Position numbers and translations under genes: made by a program. Below are positions 19,731 to 31,199 of a stretch of DNA of 64,000 nt, in pieces; the first letter of the stretch is position 1; every line of letters begins with the position of its first letter. The notes under the pieces are model-generated. The model searched no databases. It was not told the DNA's origin and saw only the letters and a list, made by a program, of their open reading frames with translations. Source of the stretch: Eretmocerus hayati (lineage: Eukaryota > Arthropoda > Insecta > Hymenoptera > Aphelinidae). The stretch covers positions 79,130,186 through 79,194,185 of the forward strand of contig CM056743.1 in assembly GCA_029851415.1 (NCBI GenBank). The letters run 5' to 3'.

Positions 19731-21892
19731 CTAGAGCAGTTTTTTGTAAGCAGATTTGAATTGAACTGTTGTAGGGCTGTTACTGAAACCGTTTATTCTC
19801 CTCATGAGTGCAAAAAACATCTCTACATGGTCTTGTGATAGTTTATATGAGAGAGAATACGAAACATTTTCTCCGAAGAGCATTTCACAGAGAGAAACGA
19901 GATTCTTTAAGCAAATAATGATGCCCAAGAATCCAGTCTTAGTGCATGAAGCTTTCAATACTGATTCTCTCACTTTGGACACACCAATATTTGGATGGGA
20001 TAAACCTGGTTGCTTTGCCTGGCTCTCGCCTTGATTGAAGAAATTCGAATGTTCGTATGGTTCAACTATGGATTCAACTTCCAAGTCATTTCCATCATTT
20101 CTCGAACCAGCCCCTTGTTTTTTTTCTTTGAAGAACGTTTTTTTCTGCGTGACAGGGACATCTACCTCGAGATTTTCAATGTACTCAATCGATTCTCTGA
20201 CCTTTTGTTCAAGTTCAGGCAAATTTTCCTTCGTTATAGCACGCCTACTTGGTGTTTTACAAAACTTACTCTTTAAATTCAATATATCAAAAATTGAATT
20301 TAATTTGGCACAAAATGTAGAAGTCGGCGAGGCACCTTGGAATTCAGGAAACTCATAAATATGTTCGGATAAAGTCAATGCTACTGATGTGCTGTTGCTC
20401 AAAACCTGAGTAGCTAAGAAGACTTTCATTTTCCCATCATAGAAGTTTACATGCCGATTTTTAACTTTACACGCACAATGCATTTGTTCATCATACTGCT
20501 TTTTATTTAGCTATCTAATGTATACCCAATTCATATGCTCCTTGTCATCATAAATCAGAGGGCCTTTCTGTGCGAAGTGATTTCGAACAAGTTTGATCAT
20601 ATGACACGGATCGAAAAATACAGAAACTTTCTCATTGTTTTTTGATGTCAGATGAATAAATTAAGGCCGAAAATTTTCGCTATCCGTATAGTCAAAATTA
20701 GCACCTAATACTCTCAAGACCTTCGATTCGATTCATCACCGTCAAAAGTAACACTGAACACACGAATTTTTTTTTCATGTAACTTTATCAAGAGATCTTT
20801 CAATAAAACAGATTTATCGACCCCCGTGAGAGAGTTAACGAGGTAATATGCAACAGGAGCCTTGAAACTTCCATTCAAATTCACCAACATGAAAACTAAA
20901 GCTTTTTTGCCGGCAAACCTATACCTTCTCCATCTTTTTCTTCCAATTGACCCCCTAAGTCTGCCAGACCTTCCCATTTATAATTGTAAACCAATGCCAG
21001 GAACCCATATAGGTTCCCAACTAGCTCTACATATTACTATAAATACCCTACACGCACGCCACTGGATAAATATATCCCACGAGGCCACCTGCATCTGCAC
21101 CTGCATCCGACGCACGATCATGCAACCTCAATCCACCAATCATAATGCAGGGACGACCCTCAGCTGGTCCAATCCTAGACACGGATCAAGGATGACGCCC
21201 GCCCATGGAAGAGTATAAATGGGGCCTCAAAAACTCCGTCCAGTGCTTCTAGACGCGCACTCCAACGCGACACCACGCACCCTCCTCAGATGCTTCTAGA
21301 AACCCAGTCGAGCTCGTTTCACGATACAGCCATTTTGAGCTGAGCTTCCTCAGCCCTTGGGGAACTCGTCTCGTAGAATCATTTACGTATTGTACAATCT
21401 CTCTCTCATTATTATACTTTGGATCTAATAAACCTGGCTTACATCAAACCCAGCATTTATTAGGACCATCGCCCATTTTCCACAAACCAATCTGGTTAGT
21501 CCTCGGACTTACCAGGCGCAGTACCAAAGAACCCACTTCGGGGAATCCCGTCACACCAAATATCTACACTTTTTTTATGCACATTTCATCAAAAGTTACA
21601 TTGAAAACATTTTCTTCCCCTCCCTCCCGTTCATTCTCCACGATTTCAGAAATGTTATCAATACTCTCCATATTGATTCCAGGATTGAAATTTTTCGTGC
21701 AACTCCACGCATTCATGGTCTCTACACAAGGTAGAGCCTTCAAAAAAGTCTGTCGAACCATTTGATAGCCTGCGGGAGATTAAAAGTGCAGAGCTCTTGC
21801 GAAATTCTTCAGATGGGGCGTGTAAGCTTGAGTAGTCTTCTTCTCCTTTATCCTCTCCACCAATTCCCGCAAACGGGGAGGCAGTTCCTAGT
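19731..21892 (-). pseudogene. P-element-like transposase body
   Basis: Minus-strand text follows P-element/THAP9 transposases in order: LPPRLRELVERIKEKK, then a YTPHLKNFARALHF..SP block broken by a TAA at 21782-21780, VTFDEMCIKK, then (after the solo LTR) KWEGLADLGG, ALVFMLVNLNGSFKAPVAYY, a DPCHMIKLVRNHF block near 20610, KMKVFLATQVLSNS, KTGFLGIIICL, and the C-terminal SYKLSQDHVEMFF...AYKKLL ending at about 19731. Breaks are the stop at 21780, the LTR insertion at 20985-21555, a frameshift near 20920 and a stop near 20515. The 250-codon C-terminal piece (20483-19731) is open. It would have been a RNase H-fold, GTP-dependent transposase. The THAP part lies upstream at 22623-24675. Confidence 0.85.
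20985..21555 (+). mobile_element. solo LTR inserted in the P-element body
   Basis: A 571-bp segment starting TGTAAACC and ending CGTCACA (TG...CA). It contains a TATA box (GAGTATAAATGG, about 21211-21222) and an AATAAA signal (about 21427-21432), in LTR order for the plus strand. It separates two adjoining P-transposase blocks (VTFDEMCIKK and KWEGLADLGG), which fixes its insertion. No clear target duplication was found and no internal region remains, so it is read as a solo LTR. Its family was not identified. Confidence 0.7.
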
Positions 21893-21899
21893 AAAATGT

Positions 21900-22620
21900 A
21901 ATTCAAGAGGACTATTGATTTTCATAAAAGTTTCCTGCTAGCTAGTAGAGAATTGATGAATAGTAAGGGAACATGAAATTTTGCGACTCTTCATATTGCT
22001 TGGTAAGCAGGACAGCTCTTCAATACATCGAGAGAATTGAGGACTTGTGGATAGTTTCTCATACAATTTGATGATTTAATGATACACGCACGAAGATACA
22101 TAGTACTATAATAGTGCTACAGAGAAATATGTCAAATTCTTAAATGTATAATCATTACAAAAGTAGAGCATGTATTTTTTCCATGTATACGAAGAACGAA
22201 TATTTCGATTTGTATAAATGAAATAACTTCCTCGGAGAAAATCGGCATGGAATGTATGGATTTGAGATCACTGTATATCATGATTCTATCATTCTGACAA
22301 CATTATCCGGAATCGCCAAGATTCCGGATATTTCAGGAAGTCCAAACTTTCTTAGAAATCTAATAATATCAATCATTTTCTTGAAATGTATCTAATTTGA
22401 TCTCAAAGAATAATGAGTATTCATTCAAAGTATTTTCTACAATTTCGTAAGCATCCGAGACGACTTTGCACCAACACCTATATAGACCCCGTTAGCATGC
22501 ATAACCGAAGTAAAACAAAATATCAGCGTCGCTGACAATTTCCATGTCGCAGTAGATCCATGCTTATGACGGTTAGTAGATTCACGAAATGTTCATGGAT
22601 TTGGGTTAGTATCGGGTCAT
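21900..22620 (-). other. probable intron between THAP module and P-element body
   Basis: AT-rich and without an open frame. It ends, on the minus strand, in an acceptor-like TTTACTAG just before the block at 21892. A donor-like CG|GTAGAT lies at the upstream gene's stop (about 22627-22621). Confidence 0.35.
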
Positions 22621-22622
22621 AT

Positions 22623-24675
22623 CTACCGAGCACAGTTGAGATATTTCGATAGAAAATGATCACATTCTTCAACCTGGAGGTATTCGGCTATTGCATCCAT
22701 ATTCTCAGACTTCAACTTCTCGATTAACTGATGCAAATTTACAATTTTCTTATCTCTCCTTATACTTTTCATCCTCGTAGCTACTATGACTCTGCCTCTG
22801 TGCCTCACGTACTCTTGGAAAAATTCCCACGATTCATCTGAATCAAAGTTTTTCCTACAATAATCCCTGAATTTTTTTTGATCCGCAATCGAAATTTCTT
22901 CTCGAGGACAACTGCAGGATCATCAATTGAGTTTCTCCTGGGAAATGAATGGAGAGAAAGATTATTTATGACAATGACGAAGAATTTGGAATGATGGAGA
23001 GTATGAAGAATGATACCACAAGATGAATAACCCACTAGGGTATCGATAATTCCTACCGTTTGAGGTTCTTTTCACCATCACTCGAGTTCAAGTATTGTTC
23101 CGTGTGGATATTGTGGTCATCAGTCACATCATTATTGCCATTAGGTGGAGTAGCTTTGTCCACAAGTTTTCTGTAAAAGTAAAAAACAACGATTAGAACA
23201 ACAAATAAGCACATTTGCCGTCGATAAGGAATTAATTTTCGAAAATATTAAGTATCAGCAGTTCAGCCAGTTCGAAAGGAACATTTACCTTCTGAGATTT
23301 TTTTTGGTAGGCGATATACTCATATTATCCTGACTTGCGGATGACTCAGGCACGGTACTAGGCAAATCATTCGGCATAAAATGATCAACATCCATAGAGT
23401 CACCACCACCCAGTGAACTAGTGTTTTGCGCATTAATATTTGCTGATTCATCGCAGGTATTTTCATTTGGAGTCAGAACCATCCCGTTTGTGTCTGTATT
23501 TTCTGAAATATAAGGTGGTCATTTGTCAGAACAAAATCTTGAATGTGCCGAAAAAAAATTTTTAACAAAAGAAGAACTCACCAGAAGCATTCTCGTTCAC
23601 CGCGCTCTGATTTGCGACAGAATCTTCAACCATGATGATACTAGGAACTGCTACTTTTTCTAACCTTCTTATAGTTGTATAACCACCAGTATCGTGGAAG
23701 CAAGAAGGGTCAAAATGATCACTGCAAAATCTACTATGACTGCCACACTTGGAGAGACTGAGAGCCTCCAGCCATGCTTGCCCGGGCTCATGTTTACTGG
23801 GGAACCTACGAAAAGAATGATGATATCGTCAAATAGATTTTCAACATTGAATGCAAACTCATCAGTATCCAAAGTTTGAATTGAAAAATTCGGGTACATT
23901 GAATCCACGTGCCTCTGAGATAATTTCTTGGAACATACACTATTATTATGGTCATGAGAAAATGAGTCATTGAAAAAATTTTTGAGCACTTCCATCCAAT
24001 TTCTAATTACATGTTTCGGACTGATCGGTTATGTTCAATTCTGAAGCTATTCACCAATATGTACGATTCGGATGGAAAATATGAATTTCAGATTAGCTCT
24101 ACGTACACATCATGTCTCTCAAACACAGGCTTTGGAATGTATTCAGAAACTCATTATACAGCTGAATTCGTGATATTCAAATCACGTTTTCGAAAATTTG
24201 AGAGGTACACTCGGCGGACATTATATCTGCCCAAATCTGAAAAAGCTTTCTTACCCCTGAGCTGCTATTTGGAATTTCAAGATCGGCTTTCAATTCTGAT
24301 GGGTTAAGTATACAGTCACGATCATCAGAACACCGCAAACGGTCTGATTTGGATTGACACAGCAGCGCAGGGACAAGAAAGCTTTTTCAGATTTGGGCAG
24401 ATACAATGTCCGTCGAGTGTACATGTATGAGTTAGGTCACCCTCGAAAAATTTATCGATTTTTCGATGCTTCCCGAAAACTCACTGATGAGTTGCCGAAT
24501 AAAAGCTGTGCTCAAACAGCGAAAAAGATCCTTTAATGTTCACCCGGGGAGAAAATTTCACGAGAAAAAAATTGATTTGGTAAAGATAACTTTCATGAGG
24601 TGTGACTCACTTGTGGTAACTCCGAGATTCTCTGCCAGAAGATTGCTTTTCACACACGATACAATTGTTCGCCAT
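22623..24675 (-). CDS. THAP-domain protein (N-terminal module of a P-element-like gene), five exons
   Basis: Spliced exons 24675-24611, 23805-23582, 23502-23289, 23170-23057 and 22911-22623 join in phase through GT-AG introns into 301 codons. Residues 1-80 form a complete THAP zinc finger: C5, C8, C49 and H52 as the C2CH set, with the invariant P24 (FP), W33, F53 and P76 (in AVPSI). A low-complexity acidic and polar middle follows. The last exon has a basic, coiled-coil-prone stretch (SIRRDKKIVNLHQLIEKLKS) like that after the THAP domain in P-element/THAP9 proteins. For exon 5 an alternative acceptor near 22937 would give another frame ending sooner; the one chosen keeps the coiled coil. The P transposase body lies downstream on the same strand, so both were probably one gene. 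Binding of specific DNA in the nucleus is expected for the THAP fold. Confidence 0.7.
24198..24423. mobile_element. small palindromic MITE in intron 1 of the THAP gene
   Basis: Arms of about 65 bp (24198-24265 and 24361-24423) are inverted copies sharing CTGCCCAAATCTGAAAAAGC and neighbouring text, with a spacer of about 95 bp. No coding frame. Ends and target duplication are unclear. Confidence 0.6.
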
Positions 24676-24699
24676 TTTCCTCTTGTATCTTACATGCAA

Positions 24700-25957
24700 T
24701 ACACTACGGTCGCTGTAGTACGGAGATCAGGACAAATCAGAGAAAAACTGAGGAATTTACGAGGCGCGGCGTGGCCGCATGGCAAACGAATTGCGGAGCA
24801 AACAAGCTAAGACATGCGTCGTCTGCAGAACTCGACGATGCCGTACAGCCGCCACACGCGCGGATGATTCTCCCACACCATCACCGCCTCCACTTCTCCA
24901 ACACCTCTCCCTACCCAGCGGTCGTCCGTCTCTCTCTGAATCGATCACGCTGCCGCGCACAGCCCAGTCGGTCACTCCTCGCCTCTATCCGTTAATATCT
25001 CTATGGATGTTACCCGCGCGTGGTTTTGGCTTTTCCAGCCTAATCACCAGAAGAACTCTCCTCAAAAATGGTTCTAAACTATGCAAATACACACTCATTC
25101 AGATGTATACCGTCATATTTTTGTCATTACACACGTGTGCCTATCGATGAGCGGAAGTGCGAGCCACTACAAAATCGTTACCCAGATTCGACGAATTTTT
25201 TCCTCCACTTACATGTGGCGTGAAACCCAAGAGACCCATACTTTTTCCTTATCCAAAGAATGTATTGGTTTTGGCCTCGATCTCACGACCAAAATGCCGT
25301 GAGCTAGATGAGTGTGCCTAGTCTGAGATTGGAGTTAATAATAACTCGAGAGATCAACTACCTCGCGAGAATTGGTTGCGAAAAGCACAAACACCTCGAG
25401 CACACGTGCGAGTTGAACGGTGGCTCCATTATTACTCTTGAGAACTTTGGAGAAAATCATAATAGCTGATATAAGAAAGTGTGTCTAATCGATTTTGGCT
25501 CTCTGAATTTGCGGAATCATTTCCATTGCATATGGGCGAATCTCAGAATTCGGGCCACTTTCGTTGAAAAATTTGGGAATTTTCAACTAGCCGGCGGACA
25601 TACCCGGCAAACCTATTTTGGTTAAAGTAGTACTCAAACAATGATGGAATAGTCGCGTAACTCATTTTGTGGCTTCGCCGCGCACTTGCGGTCGAATAAC
25701 AAATAATCCCATGCATTTAAACGGGGGGGCCTCGTGTTACAATCATTCTCATGAGAATACTTCCTCGCAGAGATGAGGTGACCTCGGTATCAGAAAAGTG
25801 AGAAAAAGTCATGATCAATATCATACGATGCTTCCCAATGGCCTTTGTTACGAAATAAAGATACTCTACACTCACCAAAATGCACGTTCCCCTCAATTCT
25901 TTACTTTTATAAGCTTCGCATTCTTCTTGGGGTGGATCCACGATGGGGCAGTTTGTA
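24700..25957. other. no recognisable gene; possible promoter zone of the THAP gene
   Basis: The first 300 bases (24750-25030) are GC- and CpG-richer than their surroundings and lie just upstream of the THAP start, so a promoter is possible. An open frame at 24779-25150 (plus) has a CxxC pair but no family pattern. Nothing was recognised from 25030 to 25957. Confidence 0.35.
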
Positions 25958-25959
25958 TA

Positions 25960-28053
25960 TGAGCGATTCTGGAGCAAGCTGGACAAAACCGTCACCAGGG
26001 GGGTCTGGGAAAAATCCGCAAAAATTTTTTTCCATTAGGACTATGTTGAAATAGTACGAAAAATTTTTTTTCAGATTTTTTCGGCCCCCCCTGTGGGCCC
26101 CAGGGCCCATGAAAGGGCCATTTTAGGCTCTTTTTTAGCCTATTCTAGGAAAATCATAGCTCCGACGCAATTCAATATTTTTCAACGTACTTGGGCGCAT
26201 TTTTCTCGTCAAGACTAGTACTTTGGAGAAAAAAATTGTCCAAGGCCACCTAGTGAGCCTGACGACTTCTGCCACCTATTTATTGAGAGCAAATTTTAGC
26301 GATTTTTGGGCTTGCTTCAAAGTGATGTAGCTCCCACTAGACATGTGATAATCGACTTTTACAAGTAGTCATTTTGAAGGTCTTGAAAATACCTACAATT
26401 TGCCTACTTGTAAAAGTCAATTATCGCACTTTTTGTTGGAGCTACAGTCGATACAAGTTGAGCTATTTACGAAAAAGTCGAAAATTCAGGACTCGATTCC
26501 AAAAATATATCTTAATTTTTTTTCACCAAACTTGTGCGAAAATGTTCTTTCAGACATCTACTTTTAGTAAAAAAAATTTGGCGGAGGTTATTTTTTTTTA
26601 TTTTTTTTGCCGAGCGTTACAAAATGCCGCATTTCGTGGTTTTAGCAAAATCAGCATCTTTGACCACGGTCACATATGCTCCCATCTGGACTGACGTGCA
26701 CCAATCTGTGTGGAAGTACTCCCCAAAGTACCCCCAAGTACGTGTAAGAAGTTGCGGGGACGAGCCTCCACCCAGGAGCGAGCTGTAGGTTCTATTTACC
26801 GTGTCCAAAATAGGCATTATTTCGGCTATTCGAGCGTAAGCGACTGAGAGCATGATTTTACTTGTTCTGGCTCACAAATGAGATGATGGGGTAGAATGAG
26901 GATCAAAACATGCTTTTTCGACTCAAAATGACCATCTAAACACAATTCCGAGACCAGTTTTGCTCTAAATAGTCGTCCCTCTGCCCCTCAAGAACTTAGA
27001 TTCTGTCGACGGGTTCTGACCCGTTGAGGCACGAGACGACATTCTAGAGCTAAACTGACCTCGGAATTGTGTTCAGATGGTCATTGTGAGTCGGACAAAT
27101 ATGTTTGGATCCTCATTCTAGCCCATTATCTCATTTGTAAGCCAGAACAAGTAAAATCATGCTCTCAGTCGCTTACGCTCGAATAGCCAAAATAATGCCT
27201 ATTTTAGACACGGTGAATAGAACCTACAGCTCGCTCCTGGGTGAAGGCTCGTCCCCGCAACTTCTTACACGTACTTGGGGGTATTTTGGGGAGTACTTTC
27301 ACACAGATTAGTGCACATCAGTCCAGATGGGAGCATATGTGACCGTGGTCAAAGATGCTGTTTTTGCTAAAACCACGAAATGCGGCATTTTGTAACGCTC
27401 GGCAAAAAAAAATAAAAAAAAATAACCTCCGCCAAATTTTTTTTACTAAAAGTAGATGTCTGAAAGAACATTTTCGCACAAGTTTGGTGAAAAAAAATTA
27501 AGATATATTTTTGGAATCGAGTCCTGAATTTTCGACTTTTTCGTAAATAGCTCAACTTGTATCGACTGTAGCTCCAACAAAAAGTGCGATAATTGACTTT
27601 TACAAGTGGGCAAATTGTAGGTATCTTCAAGACCTTCAAAATGACTACTTGTAAAAGTCGATTATCACATGTCTAGTGGGAGCTACATCACTTTGAAGCA
27701 AGCCCAAAAATCGCTAAAATTTGCTCTCAATAAATAGGTGGCAGAAGTCGTCAGGCTCACTAGGTGGCCTTGGACAATTTTTTTCTCCAAAGTACTAGTC
27801 TTGACGAGAAAAATGCGCCCAAGTACGTTGAAAAATATTGAATTGCGTCGGAGCTATGATTTTCCTAGAATAGGCTAAAAAAGGGCCTAAAATGGCCCTT
27901 TCATGGGCCCTGGGGCCCACACGGGGGGCCGAAAAAATCTGAAAAAAATTTTTTCGTATTATTTCAACATAGTACTAATGGAAAAAAATTTTTGCGGATT
28001 TTTCCCAGACCCCCCTGGTGACGGTTTTGTCCAGCTTGCTCCAGAATCACTCA
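25960..28053. mobile_element. foldback element copy 1, about 1-kb inverted arms
   Basis: A 2,094-bp near-perfect palindrome. Its ends read TGAGCGATTCTGGAGCAAGC and the reverse complement with a single change, flanked by TA on each side (25958-25959 and 28054-28055). The arms meet near 27010-27030 in a GTCGACGGGTTCTGAC-like centre. Each arm contains an inner hairpin (26345-26429 and its mirror near 27590-27675). No protein gene is carried; open frames inside are mirror images of each other. The TA target suggests cross-mobilisation by a Tc1/mariner-like enzyme. A second copy is at 33241-43033. Confidence 0.9.
26345..26429. repeat. inner hairpin of foldback arm, copy 1
   Basis: A stem of about 22 bp (GATAATCGACTTTTACAAGT paired with ACTTGTAAAAGTCAATTATC) around a loop of about 30 bases. 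The equivalent stem in copy 2 (40997-41081) differs at several positions, with matching changes on both strands. Confidence 0.8.
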
Positions 28054-28074
28054 TATGCGTTTCTGTTTTCCTAG

Positions 28075-28344
28075 AGATTGAATTACACGTGGTTCCAGGT
28101 GCAACGGGGTCCACATTTCCATGTTCCATACGAAAAAGACATTTCTAAGGCTGAATTACGCAGAAGCAATTTTTCTTTCCATCGCGACAACAGCCACCAG
28201 GATTTGACGACATCAATGGGACTTAGCTGGATTCATAGGTTTCTTCATGTTGGATCAGATCCCGTCTCCAGAATTTCATCATTTTTATCGCCCCGATTAC
28301 AGGATCGCGAGCGAAAGCAATTTTTTAAAATGACAAAAATTTGA
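28075..28344 (+). CDS. unidentified exon-like frame
   Basis: An open frame of about 89 codons that starts right after a good acceptor (CTGTTTTCCTAG) and ends in TGA. It contains GPHFHVPYEKDIS, LTTSMGLSWIHRF and GSDPVSRISSFL. The composition looks coding, but no family could be named. No upstream exon was found; the foldback element immediately to the left may have inserted in the preceding intron. It may be a piece of another transposon gene. Confidence 0.3.
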   Translation, partial: RLNYTWFQVQRGPHFHVPYEKDISKAELRRSNFSFHRDNSHQDLTTSMGLSWIHRFLHVGSDPVSRISSFLSPRLQDRERKQFFKMTKI

Positions 28345-29155
28345 AATTCTGAATCTGAAATTGCTTAAAAAAGTTATTCCCAATGGTATTCATTTTCACA
28401 TGAACAATTCACAGGATATCCATAGCAAATTATATGGTGAATTGATAATATAAACAATATGATTATCCGTCGTCGGTTTTGTTTTCCTCGTTTCTACGTC
28501 TGACAAATTCTGGAAGAGAGAAATTGAGTTGAGGGGAGTCCGATTATTTCTGTCGGTTTCTCTCACTGCGTCTCATCCGTGCTATATATAGCTATAGTCG
28601 TATAGTGTGCTAAGGAATTTTTATCGCTTGCAGCTGTGGGATCATTTCCCCTCGGCTACAAGAAATACTCTTCTATCTCGAATGGTCTTATGATTCCAAT
28701 TTCGAATCCGTGTTGATGATTTTACCCTGATTAATCAATGCAATTTCGGCAGTTTTGTATGCCAAATGGCTTCTTCGACAACTGAGATTCTCGCTTTTCT
28801 ATTTCGAGAATTTTTCATTTTTCTGGAGTTTTTCATTGAAATTAGTAGGTATTCATTGGAAAACCCTTCAATTTGAGCCTCTAAACGTTGTAATCGGATG
28901 GAGATTGGCTGAGTTATGATAAATTTCCATGTGAGTCTTTTTATGCTTAAAGCACTGCATTTCCCATTGATTTTGACATGAATAGTGTGGTTCCTAAATT
29001 CTTGCAGTGTCGGTCGATTCCGATTCTAGTAGGGTACCTCTTCTGGTGTAATCATACCGACTTTTGGGTTGAAATTGTCAAGATTGCTTGACTTATAACA
29101 GAATACGCACCCATTCATGGTGCTGACGGCAACTTTTTGGATGAGATTCGGATCG
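28345..29155. other. no recognisable feature
   Basis: AT-rich sequence without frame, repeat or element ends that could be identified. Confidence 0.4.
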
Positions 29156-29336
29156 TATCGTCGCCCCCGAAGAAGAAAAACACTTGCATACTATCACGCG
29201 ACGAAGACTAACACTTGCGTGTTAGTCACCGACGAAAAGTAACACGATGTGTATCAAGCGTCGAAGAGTAGCACTTCTCTCGTACCCGCCTCGAAAAATA
29301 ACACTTGGTCGTGATCACCGTCGAAAAGTAACGTTT

Positions 29337-29520
29337 GCCGGATGCCCCGACGAAGAAAAACACCTGCTGTATGCCCCGACGAAAAAAAACACCTGCTGTA
29401 TGCCCCGACGAAGAAAAACACCTGCTGTATGCCCCGACGAAAAAAAACACCTGCTGTATGCCCCGACGAAGAAAAACACCTACTGTATGCCCGGACGAAG
29501 AAAAACACCTCTCATAATCG
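29337..29520 (+). repeat. 29-bp tandem array, left arm of FB-like element
   Basis: About six exact 29-bp steps. The unit is made of GCCCCGACGAAGAAAAACAC plus CTGCTGTAT, varying mainly in the A-run. Both strands stay open because 29-bp steps cycle through the frames without stops, which makes spurious repetitive frames. Confidence 0.95.
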
Positions 29521-29705
29521 TTCGGCAAAGAATACACCTGGGGGTTTTTTATACTGTTAGGAGGCGCTTCAACTCATATATGAAGGAAAAATCATGTCTG
29601 GGCGTTGCACCAGCAGAGAGCATCATCACCTCTGCCCCAAGCCAAGAACGTCTCGTAAATATCACCCATTGCATGATTCTTACTGCTCACATTCATCAAA
29701 ACTAT

Positions 29706-29732
29706 TCTCTCTCTCTCTCTCTCTCTCTCTCC
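29706..29732 (+). repeat. (CT)n microsatellite
   Basis: About 13 uninterrupted CT dinucleotides inside the FB-like element. Confidence 0.95.
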
Positions 29733-30120
29733 TGGAAATCTACACGATAATTCTAGTCCATCGTAATTTTCTTTTTCCACTTGAAACACCCCCGCAATTA
29801 TTGCATAGTGTGAGGCTGTAACTTCTTTCTCATTTCCTCTTCTTAATTTTTTCCTATCGAAGGACGTTCAGTTCACGGTATACTTTGTCAATCGAATTGC
29901 TGAACTCGAGATCAAATTTAGGAGGTCTCAGAAGTTATTTGGTTTCGTTCTCGTCTAGATTTGTTATTACACTCCAAAATTATTAATCTTCGAAAAAGGC
30001 CGTGTCACGGTCTAGTCTATATATGGGAGAGCTTCACGTGTCGCTCACACAAAATCATATCTCAGATTCTTCTCTTGGTTCCAAATCAGTTAAAAGGTAG
30101 ACAATAAGATGGCTTTTCTT

Positions 30121-31190
30121 ACCTGTAAGATTCTATGATTCCCTGCAAACGTGCAATCGTGTATCGTTTTGGACTTACAATAAGTATTTCTAACAAGGAA
30201 AGGGGTTTCTCGGTACGGTGTGTATGCTTCGATCTTAGTTACAAGTACTGGCAGGATAATTGCGTGATTTAAAATGTCTATGGCGATATTGCTTTTGAAT
30301 AAAGTTTTCAATTCATAGATGCTTTCTATGGAGGGAAATGTCGAATACATGAAGAACTGATTTTCTAGGAATCCTATTCTCAACATTTTCCTCGAAAGTA
30401 TGTTTTAATGTAACATATCATGTTCGCGGGAGAAAACTTCAATTGTCATCGTTTTCTTACCTTCAAAGTTTTGCTTTGTTCATTTTTCGCAGATTCATTG
30501 TTACTACCGAATATCAAGTATTTATCAAGTCTGCGCCTACAGGTATTTGGACTTCTATAAACAGTTCCGTTGAGAAGTCAAGGTGTTCAGAAAGAATATT
30601 TGCTGATATTACATTCATGCACTGCGATCTAAGGTAATAATCGTTTCGAAGGTGAAGTTTCAGTTCATCTGCCATATGCAGCCAGTAAGAAGGGTCTCGC
30701 AAAACTTTTCCAATGTTTGAGCATGTGAAAGATTCCGAGATGTGAAGGTCACGGACAAAATGACCTCTGCTTCAAGATTGGTTTGAAAGGCTCAAAAAAG
30801 AATTCGATGTTCTTCTTCTTAGTAGTATAGAGAATAGTATCACCAGAAAATGAGCTAAACAGAATCGATTCCGCCGGATACGCAGCCGACTGACGATTCT
30901 GTGACAAGCACTGCAGATGTTGTGTTTTCACCACTTTGGATCGAGATCTGGTGCCTCATTCCGAGCTTATAGTCCGCGACACTAATTCTCAGTTTGTCAG
31001 TCTGATTAAATATCCGACTCATAATGAGAATCATCCTTACTGAATGCTTTTCCTAGCATAAATGAAATGAATGGAGATCTCCAGCCTCTCCCAAAAATTG
31101 AACAATGTACTTTCGTCTACAGTATTGATGGATGAGAAAAAGTATATTCTCTGACAGAAAACATTGGAATTAACATTTTTTTCAGAAATA
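30121..31190 (-). other. exon-like pieces of an unidentified gene inside the FB-like element
   Basis: Minus-strand stretches look coding and are bordered by splice-like signals. One at about 31157-31044 has FFSSINTVDESTLFNFWERL and a donor CA|GTAAGG. One at about 30756-30514 has DPSYWLHMADELKLHL and FSTELFIEV. One at about 30386-30125 has ELKTLFKSNIAIDI and ends in a strong donor CAG|GTAAG. No family was recognised and the phases could not all be joined, so no gene model is given. They could be remnants of the element's own protein. Confidence 0.3.
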
Positions 31191-31199
31191 AGTCCGGTT

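Noticed and set aside
23669..23995. 108-codon minus-strand frame as a membrane protein
   Set aside because: The hydrophobic end is an out-of-frame reading of the THAP exon 2; the correct frame there gives a complete THAP finger with matching splice phases.
24779..25150. Plus-strand frame with a CVVCRTRRC motif
   Set aside because: The cysteine pair alone is not diagnostic; the rest is proline- and serine-rich chance translation of a GC-rich patch that more likely is the THAP gene promoter.
26617..27639. Frames inside the foldback element (for example 26617-26853 and 27367-27639)
   Set aside because: They are mirror images of each other in the two arms and recur in copy 2 with breaks; no protein family.
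29337..29520. Regular 29-bp repeats resembling a CRISPR array
   Set aside because: Units follow directly with no unique spacers, no cas genes exist, and the same unit occurs inverted at 31200-31800 as part of terminal arms of a transposon in a eukaryotic context.
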